A DNA stretch of 64,000 nt, taken from positions 186,001 to 250,000 of the forward strand of contig JAMCWD010000001.1 in the NCBI GenBank assembly GCA_023475345.1, read 5' to 3'. The position numbers and the translations under genes are program-made. Shown piece by piece: positions 42,664-50,956 of this stretch (position 1 is its first letter; every line of letters starts with the position of its first letter). This stretch comes from Chloroflexota bacterium (GTDB lineage Bacteria; Vulcanimicrobiota; JAMCWD01). A model generated the notes under the pieces. That model saw nothing but the letters and a program-made list of their open reading frames with translations, made no database searches and was not told the origin of the DNA.

Positions 42664-43980
42664 ATGAAACCAATTGTTATTGTAGGAGGAGGAGTCGCAG
42701 GGATAACCCTTGCGAGCCTTCTTTCGTCGGCGGGAAAAAAAGTGCTGGTTCTTGAGAAAGAGCCTGCTTTAGGCGGCCTGTCCCGTACATTCCGATATGA
42801 CGGATTTACTTTCGATATAGGACCGCATCGTTTTTATTCAACCAATGAAAAAGTTCTGGGTATAATAAACGAAGCTCTCGGAGTCGATACGTCTTCAATC
42901 CAGCGCAATTCTGCAGTATATTTTCTTGGAAGATATCACGATTGGCCGCTGAAGATAAAAAGCGTCCGGCAGCTCCCTCTGAACATAAGCTTCCTGGCTT
43001 TCATAGATCTGTTCACAAAAAACTTCCGTAAATATTCGGATTCTCCAAGTTTTGAAAATTATATATTGACTAAGTATGGCAGAACCCTTTATCTTACGTA
43101 TTTCAAGGAATACAGCGAAAAATTTCTGGGAATTTCTCCTGCGAATACTCACTGGCACTGGGCCAAAATGGGAGTAGAAAGGGCCACCATATCCGACAAA
43201 ATAACTACAGGCAACCTGTCATCCCTTTTTAAGCTCATGCTTATGCCATCTCCCAAACAGCTTGATTTCATATATTCGCCTTCCGGTTGTGATGCGTTTT
43301 GTTTGAAGCTCGCGGAAAAAATAAGAAATAACGGCGGGACAATTCTGACAAATTCGGCACCGGATTCCATTGTATGTGAGGGAGACCGGATAGCGGGCAT
43401 TACATGGCCCGGCGGTGAAACCGAAGTTGATAAGCTTGTATGGACCGGCTCCTTACGGGACCTTGAAGGTTTGCTGGGCTTGAGCGGTCATGGCCTGGAT
43501 TACATAGATCTCGTAGTTTATAATGTTGAGCTTTCCGAACCCCTGGAAAGGCAGTTTCAATGGTGTTATTACGGGGCCAAAGAAATTATTTTTTCCAGGG
43601 TTTCCAACCCTTTAAACTTCGCACAGGGATTAACGCCACAGGGAAAAGGCTCATTATGCGTGGAGGTTACGTGCCGAAAAGGAGACCCTGTCTGGAATGA
43701 GCCTGAAAAACTTATCGACAGGGTAATAAATGACATGGTCAAAACAGACACCGTTAAAAGTAAGAACCACGTTGAAAAAGTTCATGTTGAAAGAGTTGCC
43801 GACGCCTACCCGGTTTATGATTTGAATTATCAGGAAAAGTTCGAAAGACTAAATTCGGACCTCAAGTTAAAAAATCTTCAGTTGGCAGGCCGTACAGGCC
43901 TGTACTGGTATAATAATATGGATCATTCCATCGAGAATGCGCTCGATATTTACAACAACTTCATGAAAGAGGGTTTATAG
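42664..43980 (+). CDS. FAD-dependent amine-oxidase/UDP-galactopyranose-mutase-like oxidoreductase
   Basis: 438 residues. The dinucleotide-binding motif VIVGGGVAGITLASLL at residues 4-19 continues into LEKEPALGGLSRTF, and FDIGPHRFYSTNEKV (about 57-71) is the substrate-side pattern seen in UDP-galactopyranose mutase-like and protoporphyrinogen-oxidase-like flavoproteins. The C-terminal LAGRTGLYWYNNMDHSIENA is the second FAD contact. Members of this group in polysaccharide loci act on nucleotide sugars or lipid-linked intermediates. The specific substrate is not determinable. It has its own strong promoter. Confidence 0.85.
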   Translation: MKPIVIVGGGVAGITLASLLSSAGKKVLVLEKEPALGGLSRTFRYDGFTFDIGPHRFYSTNEKVLGIINEALGVDTSSIQRNSAVYFLGRYHDWPLKIKSVRQLPLNISFLAFIDLFTKNFRKYSDSPSFENYILTKYGRTLYLTYFKEYSEKFLGISPANTHWHWAKMGVERATISDKITTGNLSSLFKLMLMPSPKQLDFIYSPSGCDAFCLKLAEKIRNNGGTILTNSAPDSIVCEGDRIAGITWPGGETEVDKLVWTGSLRDLEGLLGLSGHGLDYIDLVVYNVELSEPLERQFQWCYYGAKEIIFSRVSNPLNFAQGLTPQGKGSLCVEVTCRKGDPVWNEPEKLIDRVINDMVKTDTVKSKNHVEKVHVERVADAYPVYDLNYQEKFERLNSDLKLKNLQLAGRTGLYWYNNMDHSIENALDIYNNFMKEGL

Positions 43981-44115
43981 CCGGAAATATTACCTTTTGA
44001 TTTTCATTCCGTAGTCTTTTTCAGGAGGAAAAAATTTTTATTAGTAAAATGTATTGCTAAGCGAAAGAATTTCTTTACAATAAGTTAAATATAATCCCGA
44101 GGAGCAAATTCTATA

Positions 44116-45783
44116 ATGAAAGATAAGCGGCTTCATTCCGGGCAAGAAAATACGGACTCTATTCGCGCACAGAACAATAACGGTAAATTTAATGGCTTCA
44201 GTGAAGAGAAAAGCCAGCAAGATCGAAATCACGAATCGTTTTCAAGTGAAAATATCGTGCCCGATTATTTAGAGTCGGATGACAAATACCGTATTGTAGT
44301 GGAGTCTTCCTTGGTAGGCGTGGTTATAGACGACGGAAGAGAAGTCGAGTATTGTAACCGTGCGTTTGAAACCATCACGGGATTTACATTCGAAGAGGTA
44401 GTTAAAAATTCCGAATTGATAGAACTGCTGAAATGCGTCAAACAGGTATATGGAACCACGAAAGACAGTATCTATACGAGGCTCCTTATCCGTTTCAAAG
44501 ACAAGCATGATAATTATCTCGCCCTCAGGGCCGAGAGAATCTCCACTATTTTGAATTCAAAGCTCAGATATATAACATACCTTGTCGATGTTACCGGTGA
44601 AGAAGAAGCCAGAGAAGCTTTGAAGACGTCGGAGGAGCATTTCAGACGCCTGCTCGAAACCGCACCAGATTTGATCTGGGAGGTAAACCTTGAAGGCAAT
44701 CTAGTAACCGTAAACAGAGCCGGATCCGAACTGCTCGGCTACAGCCCCGGCCAGATGCTCGGCAAGCCTTTCAAGCAATTTATTCAGTTGCAGGAAGGCG
44801 AGACTATTTACGGCAGGTTCGCCAAGCTGATGGAAAATCCCGATGACACGATAACAACCGATCTCATTCTGAATACCAGGGGCGAACAGAACTTAAATTG
44901 CGAGGCAAAGGTATGGCTGAGAAAAGATGAGCGGGGGCTGCCGTTAAATTTCGTTGTTTTAATGAGGGATCTGACCGAGCGAATTAAAGTCATGAAGCAG
45001 ATACGCGCTCTGGTCGAAGAACTGGAAGAAAAAAATATAGAACTGGAAAAACGGCGGGCGGCCGCCGAAGATCTCTCGGAATTGAAAAGCCAGTTTGTGG
45101 CAAACACGAGCCATGAATTGAGAACCCCGCTAAATACAATCCTGGGGTTTTTGAGATTGATCATGGACGGCTACTACGAAAATGAAGAAGAGCTCAAGGA
45201 ATTTATTAATTTTTCATATAAAAGCGCCCAACATCTTCTTTCGCTGATAAATGACATCCTGGATATAGCCAAAATGGAAGCAGGCAAGATGAAGGTGCAA
45301 ATAAGGACTGTAGATATAGGGTACCTGTTTAAAGATGTTAAAGAATCGATAACAATCCAGGCCAGGGAGAAAAATCTTTATCTTCACACCGAACTTGAAA
45401 AGGATTGTATGATCAGTATAAAGACTGATCCGAATAAATTGAAACAGATCCTTTTAAACCTGGTAAGCAATTCGATAAAGTTTACTCACGAAGGAGGAAT
45501 CGTTCTAAAGGCATTTACAAAGCCGGGCGAGGATTTAATTATAATCGACGTTGAGGACTCCGGGATAGGGATCCCCGACAGCCAGAAAACCAGGATATTC
45601 GAGCCTTTCGTACAGGGGGACGGGAAAAGCACAAGGCGTTACGGCGGAACAGGTCTCGGCCTGACAATTTCTACAAGGCTTGCCGAACTGCTCGGCGGCG
45701 AACTTTTTATCCTGGAATCGGAAAATAACAAAGGAACGACTATGAGGCTTGTCTTGCCGATTGCCTTAAAGCAGGAGAGATGA
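44116..45783 (+). CDS. Cytosolic PAS-PAS hybrid-less sensor histidine kinase
   Basis: 555 residues with no transmembrane segment. An acidic/polar N-terminal tail (1-50) is followed by two PAS domains (about 55-165 and 175-292) and a short coiled coil (293-325). HisKA has phospho-acceptor H333 in TSHELRTPLN. HATPase_c has N452 (LLNLVSNSIKFTHEG), DSGIGIPD at 481-488 and GTGLGL at 511-516. All catalytic boxes are intact. GAGGAG lies about 11 nt upstream of the ATG, with a TATAAT at 44090-44095. The stop overlaps the response regulator start (ATGA), so they form a two-component pair. Confidence 0.93.
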   Translation: MKDKRLHSGQENTDSIRAQNNNGKFNGFSEEKSQQDRNHESFSSENIVPDYLESDDKYRIVVESSLVGVVIDDGREVEYCNRAFETITGFTFEEVVKNSELIELLKCVKQVYGTTKDSIYTRLLIRFKDKHDNYLALRAERISTILNSKLRYITYLVDVTGEEEAREALKTSEEHFRRLLETAPDLIWEVNLEGNLVTVNRAGSELLGYSPGQMLGKPFKQFIQLQEGETIYGRFAKLMENPDDTITTDLILNTRGEQNLNCEAKVWLRKDERGLPLNFVVLMRDLTERIKVMKQIRALVEELEEKNIELEKRRAAAEDLSELKSQFVANTSHELRTPLNTILGFLRLIMDGYYENEEELKEFINFSYKSAQHLLSLINDILDIAKMEAGKMKVQIRTVDIGYLFKDVKESITIQAREKNLYLHTELEKDCMISIKTDPNKLKQILLNLVSNSIKFTHEGGIVLKAFTKPGEDLIIIDVEDSGIGIPDSQKTRIFEPFVQGDGKSTRRYGGTGLGLTISTRLAELLGGELFILESENNKGTTMRLVLPIALKQER

Positions 45784-46205
45784 TTTTGAAGCCTATCCTT
45801 GTTGTTGAAGATGACCAGTATAACGCGATGCTGATGGAAAAAGTGCTTAAGAAAATAGGCGGCTTCGATTCCATAGTTGAAGAAGATGTCGATAGGATCC
45901 TTGAACTTGTAAGAAATGACGTCGTGTGTATGGTAATACTCGACGTTTCGCTTTCAAGGAGCAGGTACCAGGAAAAAAATCTGGATGGGGTGGAAATTGC
46001 AAAACTGATAAGAAGCATCCCTAAAAAGGGTTCTATCCCGATACTTTTATTAACCGCTTTCGCAATGCCCGATGATGATAGGAGATTATTGGAATCAAGC
46101 GGCGCCGATTACTACGTTCCGAAACCTGTCCGGGACCTCGTCAACCTGGTTGAGATCATAAAGAAGCTTATAAACGTTACCGGATCCGAAATTCCCGAAC
46201 CATGA
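45780..46205 (+). CDS. Single-domain response regulator (REC)
   Basis: 141 residues, REC domain only. The acidic pocket is at E10-D11-D12, the phosphorylation site is D55 (VILDVSLS), the switch Thr is T92 and the conserved Lys is K115 (VPKPV). There is no output domain, so signalling must proceed by protein-protein contact or phosphotransfer. It has an unusual short insertion around 60-67 (SRYQEKNLDG) after the phospho-Asp loop. It is coupled to the histidine kinase. Confidence 0.92.
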   Translation: MILKPILVVEDDQYNAMLMEKVLKKIGGFDSIVEEDVDRILELVRNDVVCMVILDVSLSRSRYQEKNLDGVEIAKLIRSIPKKGSIPILLLTAFAMPDDDRRLLESSGADYYVPKPVRDLVNLVEIIKKLINVTGSEIPEP

Positions 46206-46288
46206 CTTTTTAACTTCGGGAATTCATCTTAATAAAACAAACCCGCAGGGCGCAATTACCTTTGTCAAAGATAGTTATAAGCGACGGA

Positions 46289-46307
46289 CATGAAAATTTT
46301 TGTCATG
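46289..46307. terminator. Hairpin between the response regulator and radical SAM array
   Basis: CATGA/TCATG arms with a near-complementary AAATTTTTG core form an almost perfect 19-nt palindrome in the 97-bp gap between converging transcripts. It overlaps the stop codon of the last array gene. Confidence 0.4.
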
Positions 46308-48549
46308 CGTGATAAAGATTGATCTTCATCACACCGGTTTCTTGTTTGAGATCATAGTCCTTAAAAAATTCCATCGTGGCGGTATGGTACCCTGTCCACG
46401 GATTGGCGCGGCGGAATTCGCAGTATTCGTGATCGCTCAAAGGATAAGGGAAGAGGCATTTCGAACAATTGTCCTTGATTTTACATTGTGAGCATCCGCG
46501 TTCGCTTTCTTTACGGCTTTTCAATTCCAGAAGCCGGGCTTTTATGGTTTGTTCCGAATCGCCGATCTTTCCGACGGGGCCTCCGTTGACACATGTTCTT
46601 AACGAGCCGTCATGCATTACATGGAGGGCAAGCAAATCGGCCCCAGGGCACGGGGCGGCCTGCCACCTGCACCCGTCGCAGATCAGGGCTCCCTGGCGAA
46701 TAAGCGCGGCGAACGGGGTCTTTTCCATGTCCCCCGAAGGCTTTGTAAATAAATCCTTCAGGCTTTTAACATCCTTCCTGGTATTGACGGTGTACAACAG
46801 GGAAGGCGGCTGCCTCCCGGGGGCGGTCTTCTTTACCCTGTAATTTCCGGATTGGGATATAGGTACAAGATGGAAGTCGGTAGTCAATCCATAACTGCGC
46901 TTGATGTCCCTGGTAACGAGCCATTGATAATAATATCTTCCTCTGTGTTTTCTTTTTCTCCGGTTTATAAAATAGGTGAAGCGCGTGGGAAGTGCGGGAT
47001 GCAGCGCTTGTAATAATTCATCGATGACATTTCGCGTCAGGAGCTCGTTCTCGAATAAAAGATATATCGAGGCGTTGATCCGTGCTATCCCTCTGAGCCA
47101 TTCGATGAATTCCGGGGAGATGCTTTTAAAATCATGAATGACGATGACCGGCGAAAATTCCAGGATTTCGCCTCTTGATCCGCTCCACCACCCGAATACC
47201 GCATCGGTGATTTTTCGCTGTCCCTTGTAATTAGTGTGATAAACGAAACTGCTTACAAGAAACGGGATTTCGCTCAGATCATAAGTATAAGCGACTTCAT
47301 AAGGCAAGATATCGCGGCCCGCCTTTAATTCCAGGCCGTAATCTTTATAGACATCCATCAATTCCGTTCCCGAGAAGATTGTCAGGCGGTTATGATATGA
47401 AAAATGAACACCGAGAGATTTTACCACCTCCACGGTTTTTCTGCCTTCTTCCAGGGTTTCTCCCGGAAGGCCGTTTATAAAGCTGACGCTGGGAAGCATC
47501 CCTAAATTTTTTGTATAATCGACGCATTCCCGTATAGCTTCGATGTACCGTTTTTCTTCTTTTAAATCTTCGGATGTCCCGCCCACTTTTTTAATATTGC
47601 GAAGGACCCTGGGAACGCCGCTTTCAAGCCCGAAATTCACCATCCTAACCCCTGCGGCATACATGAGATCCATGAGATCTTTATCGACACGGTCCGCCCG
47701 GATTTCGGCATGGAGGAAAAGTTTAATTTTTTCTTTTACGATCCTCTCACAAAGTTCCCGTGTCCTTTTTTTATCAAGGCAGAAATTGTCATCCCATATA
47801 TCATTGCGCCTTTTGTCGCTCTGTTTTCCAAGGCGTTCTTCGATATATTTCAAATCGTTTATTACCCTGTCTATAGAATGATAACGCACTTTATATCCGA
47901 ACATGTTCGGCCCGTTACAGAACGTGCAGTGAAAAGCGCAGCCGCGTGAAGTCTGTATTCCACCCGCCCATTCAAGCCCGGTTAAGACCCCGGCCAGGTG
48001 AGGCGAGGGGAGGATATCGAGCTCTTCGCCCTTGGGCCGGTCGATGCCTATCAAGGGCCGAAGAGGTGTCCTTACAACCCTGTCTCCCTGCGGGAAAGAG
48101 ATCCCTTCTATATCCCCCAGCTCCGATTTCCCTTCGGCATGACGAAGAAGATCGACTATAGCGTATTCGCCTTCTCCCCTGACACAAACATCGATGCCGC
48201 TGTATTTGAAAAACAACCCGTCGGAAAATGTTGCGGTAGGACCGCCTGCCACCTGTAAAATATCCGGCGCTTTCTCTTTGAATGCTTTTGAAAGAATGTT
48301 CACCATGAAAAACACTGGGTCATAAGTTGTAAAGCCTATTATCTTCGGTTTCAACTCCAGTGTCCTGTCGATAAGAGTCATCATGTCCATCGGGCGGTCG
48401 GGCATAAGGGCCGTGCTAACGCCGAGCGATTCGAGATACGCCCTCATGTAAGCAAGCCCGATGGTAAAATTCAGAGAAAACAGGCCGCCTGCCTTGGGCA
48501 GGATGAAAACAATGTCAGCACATTTTTTCTTTGTGCCTGTATTTACCAT
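46303..48549 (-). CDS. B12-binding radical SAM protein with SPASM-like C-terminus, array copy 1 (promoter-distal, most divergent)
   Basis: 748 residues. B12-binding-like domain 10-190 (GLAYMRAYLESLGVS, GGPTATF at 102-108, RGEGEYA at 124-130). Radical SAM signature C204-x3-C208-x2-C211 (GCAFHCTFCNGP), then WDDNFCLDKKR, FGLESGVPRVLRNIKK and GLPGETLEEG. A middle region (about 400-620) is shared with the other copies but more weakly. The C-terminal Cys set includes CRWQAAPC, then C686-x2-C689-x5-C695-x2-C698 and C710 (EYC). It differs from the others in lacking the SYSMG element of the N-terminus and in its LPKAGGLF start. It overlaps the upstream copy by 7 nt. Function is unknown, possibly radical methylation or peptide modification. 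Confidence 0.9.
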   Translation of the reverse strand: MVNTGTKKKCADIVFILPKAGGLFSLNFTIGLAYMRAYLESLGVSTALMPDRPMDMMTLIDRTLELKPKIIGFTTYDPVFFMVNILSKAFKEKAPDILQVAGGPTATFSDGLFFKYSGIDVCVRGEGEYAIVDLLRHAEGKSELGDIEGISFPQGDRVVRTPLRPLIGIDRPKGEELDILPSPHLAGVLTGLEWAGGIQTSRGCAFHCTFCNGPNMFGYKVRYHSIDRVINDLKYIEERLGKQSDKRRNDIWDDNFCLDKKRTRELCERIVKEKIKLFLHAEIRADRVDKDLMDLMYAAGVRMVNFGLESGVPRVLRNIKKVGGTSEDLKEEKRYIEAIRECVDYTKNLGMLPSVSFINGLPGETLEEGRKTVEVVKSLGVHFSYHNRLTIFSGTELMDVYKDYGLELKAGRDILPYEVAYTYDLSEIPFLVSSFVYHTNYKGQRKITDAVFGWWSGSRGEILEFSPVIVIHDFKSISPEFIEWLRGIARINASIYLLFENELLTRNVIDELLQALHPALPTRFTYFINRRKRKHRGRYYYQWLVTRDIKRSYGLTTDFHLVPISQSGNYRVKKTAPGRQPPSLLYTVNTRKDVKSLKDLFTKPSGDMEKTPFAALIRQGALICDGCRWQAAPCPGADLLALHVMHDGSLRTCVNGGPVGKIGDSEQTIKARLLELKSRKESERGCSQCKIKDNCSKCLFPYPLSDHEYCEFRRANPWTGYHTATMEFFKDYDLKQETGVMKINLYHA

Positions 48550-50858
48550 GACTGTTCTCCTGATTCGAAATTCATAATGCCGTCGGATATTAATGGCCCG
48601 GCGGCGTCTTTTCTTGCCGAGCCTTTTAATATTTCACCTTTGCGAAGACTGCCGATAAAATTATTTTTGTACCATTTATTATAACACATGAGCAGGAATT
48701 GGAGCATTCTTGGATACCACCCTGCCTGCCTCATAAAACTGCAATACTCTTCAGCCGTGAAGGGGGCCGTGAAAATACAGCGTGTGCAATGTGCCCTGAC
48801 GCGGCATTTGTTACAGCCTCTCTTTTTCTCTTCCTGCCGCGTAAGCTTCTCGACACGCTGTTTGAGATCTTCGAGACTGTCTCCCACATGCCCGATACAA
48901 CAGCCGTGCTCGCATGGTGAAAGCTCGCCGTTTTTACGCACATGTATTTTTTGAAGATTTAACGCCGGGCACAGCCTGCCTGTAAAGCGGCACGCAGTTG
49001 CAAGGGGGATGTTGCCCCGGATCATCCTGCCTATAACCGAATTTTCAAAATCAGCCGGGGGATCACTCATCGCGGAAAGAAAATATTCGGCATCTTTACG
49101 TGACAAGACATCGTAAAAGACGATCCGCTCACTCGTGCTTGTTCTCCGGCTTGAACGCCATCTATGGAAAGGATACCTGTAATAATCCGACGGGCAATAC
49201 AACGGGAACTCCTCGAGTAAATCGGTTTCAAGCCTGTAATGTTCAACACCTCTCGAGTTTTTATCATGTGTTTTCTCCAGCACCATGAATGACCTGCTCA
49301 GAAGATTCTCAACAAATTTTTTCTTAATGACTTTCATGTCATCCAGGGAAGGCGTTATTTCATCATACCTGAATATCATCTGAGAAAAAAAGCTGAGGTT
49401 TTGCTTGAGCCATTCCAGGAGAGATTCATCGACGGTTTTATGGTCTTCGATCAGGATATGGGGCCGGAAGATATTGAAATACGGGTGATTGATATCCCAC
49501 CATTCGAACAGAGCGTTTTCAAAAGAATGAACGAAATAGATGCTGTAATCCATCGGGTAAGCGTTCGGCAGAATGGGGATACTGTTCACATCATAGTTAT
49601 GTGTGCATTTGAGTGGGAGCACCCTTTCGCCGTGCCGTACCTTCATGCCGAACTTCTCATGGTTCCTGTGAATCTCGGAGCCGACGAATACTATAAAATT
49701 ATTGTGATAATATGTCTCCAGGTTAAGCTCTTCCACTGTTCTTATGGTAGTCATGCCCTCTTCATACGTTTCGCCCGGAAGCCCGAAGATAACGCTCACC
49801 GTTGCCGTTATTCCCAGTTCCTTACAATCTTTTATCGCTCTCTTAATCGCATTTACGTATTCTTTTTCTTCTCTCAGGTCGGGTGATGTGCCGCCTGCCT
49901 TTTTAATATTGCGGAGCACCCGCGGCACCGCGCTCTCAAGCCCGAAATTGAATCCCTTCAATCCGGCTTCGTGCAGCAGTTCCAGCAGATCTCTATCCAG
50001 CCTGTCCGCCCTGATCTGTGTGTGGAAATGGAATTTGAGGCCCTCTTTAATAATGGCTTCACACAGACGGCGCGTCCTTTCCCTGTCCAGGCAGAGGTTA
50101 TCGTCCCAGAAATCGATCCTCTGGAGTTCTTTCCTGGCGCCTAAGTTTTCATCTATTATTTTCAAATCCCGGATTACGCGGTCGATGGAGTGATAGCGGA
50201 CCCTGTTTTTAAACATGGCGGGGCCGCAGCAAAAAGTGCATGGATACACGCATCCCCTCGATGTCATAAGGCCGGGGTTTGCCTCAAGTCCCGTAAGGAT
50301 CCCCTGTTCGAAAGGGGAGGGGAGGACATCAAGCTCTTCGCCTCTTGGAGCATCGATGCCGATCAATTCCCGGTCCGGCGTGCGTAATATCCTGCCGCCT
50401 TCCCGGAAGCTGATCCCCCTGATGTCTTCAAGGCTCCCTGCACCTTCCGAATACCGGTAAAGCTCAAAGATGGCTTCCTCGCCTTCGCTGCGGACTGCAA
50501 CGTCTATGTCGGGGATGTTGTTAAGTATGATCTCTTCGCCGAAAGTGGCGGTGGGTCCGCCCGTAACTATCAGCAAATCGGGAATCGACCTGCGCGCTTC
50601 TTGCGCCGCAGCTTTTACATTCGAAAAAACCAGGTCGTATGCCGGTATGCCCAGTACCCGCACGCCTCTTTTTTTTATCTCCTGTAAAAAAGAGTGTAGT
50701 TCGCCTGAGCCGCCGGAAACAGATAAAGAAGGGATCCCCTTTGACTTCAGGTAGGCGGCCATGTATGCGGTTCCCATCGAATATGAAAACTTCTCAACTC
50801 CCATGAAATGAGAGATGAAGAAAGCCACCCCGGTATCTTCTTTGCCGGATCTTTTCAT
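48543..50858 (-). CDS. B12-binding radical SAM protein with SPASM-like C-terminus, array copy 2
   Basis: 771 residues. ATG 50858 (MKRSGKED) is chosen because it matches the start of copy 4, has AGAGG upstream and forms an ATGA junction with the mini-ORF before it; an in-frame ATG at 50876 is the alternative. B12-like domain 10-190 (SYSMGTAYMAAYL, GGPTATF near 100). C203-x3-C207-x2-C210 (GCVYPCTFCCGP). FWDDNLCLDRERT, FGLESAVPRVLRNI and GLPGETYEEG follow. The SPASM-like tail has CRFTGRLCPA, CEHGCCIGHVGD and C-x2-C-x5-C-x2-C (GCNKCRVRAHCTRC), then EYC. It has a longer C-terminal extension (about 45 residues after the last Cys-cluster helix) than its siblings. Confidence 0.9.
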   Translation of the reverse strand: MKRSGKEDTGVAFFISHFMGVEKFSYSMGTAYMAAYLKSKGIPSLSVSGGSGELHSFLQEIKKRGVRVLGIPAYDLVFSNVKAAAQEARRSIPDLLIVTGGPTATFGEEIILNNIPDIDVAVRSEGEEAIFELYRYSEGAGSLEDIRGISFREGGRILRTPDRELIGIDAPRGEELDVLPSPFEQGILTGLEANPGLMTSRGCVYPCTFCCGPAMFKNRVRYHSIDRVIRDLKIIDENLGARKELQRIDFWDDNLCLDRERTRRLCEAIIKEGLKFHFHTQIRADRLDRDLLELLHEAGLKGFNFGLESAVPRVLRNIKKAGGTSPDLREEKEYVNAIKRAIKDCKELGITATVSVIFGLPGETYEEGMTTIRTVEELNLETYYHNNFIVFVGSEIHRNHEKFGMKVRHGERVLPLKCTHNYDVNSIPILPNAYPMDYSIYFVHSFENALFEWWDINHPYFNIFRPHILIEDHKTVDESLLEWLKQNLSFFSQMIFRYDEITPSLDDMKVIKKKFVENLLSRSFMVLEKTHDKNSRGVEHYRLETDLLEEFPLYCPSDYYRYPFHRWRSSRRTSTSERIVFYDVLSRKDAEYFLSAMSDPPADFENSVIGRMIRGNIPLATACRFTGRLCPALNLQKIHVRKNGELSPCEHGCCIGHVGDSLEDLKQRVEKLTRQEEKKRGCNKCRVRAHCTRCIFTAPFTAEEYCSFMRQAGWYPRMLQFLLMCYNKWYKNNFIGSLRKGEILKGSARKDAAGPLISDGIMNFESGEQSW

Positions 50859-50956
50859 TCGGGCCTCTTCTTCCATGAGATCGCCGGATTACTTGATATT
50901 GCTATGCCGGGGATCATTTTCCTCCAATGCCCCCTGTATCCTTGCCTGTTGAACAT
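50855..50956 (-). CDS. Mini-ORF (33 codons) bridging array copies 3 and 2
   Basis: The first ATG (50956) overlaps the stop of copy 3 (TGATG), and the TGA overlaps the ATG of copy 2 (ATGA), so the ORF exactly fills the apparent gap. An internal in-frame ATG at 50917 has a strong GGAGG three bases upstream and would give a 20-residue peptide (MIPGIAISSNPAISWKKRPE). The full product is basic, with two Trp. The first 13 residues vaguely resemble the tail of copy 3 (NRQ..R.W.K against SRQADRWK), so a duplicated gene-tail relic is an alternative. Whether it is translated or acts as a precursor peptide is unknown. Confidence 0.4.
   Translation of the reverse strand: MFNRQGYRGHWRKMIPGIAISSNPAISWKKRPE

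Noticed and set aside
44116-46205. Histidine kinase and response regulator as regulators of the radical SAM array
   Set aside because: They are convergent with the array, the regulator has no DNA-binding domain and the array promoter is outside the window; adjacency alone is no evidence.
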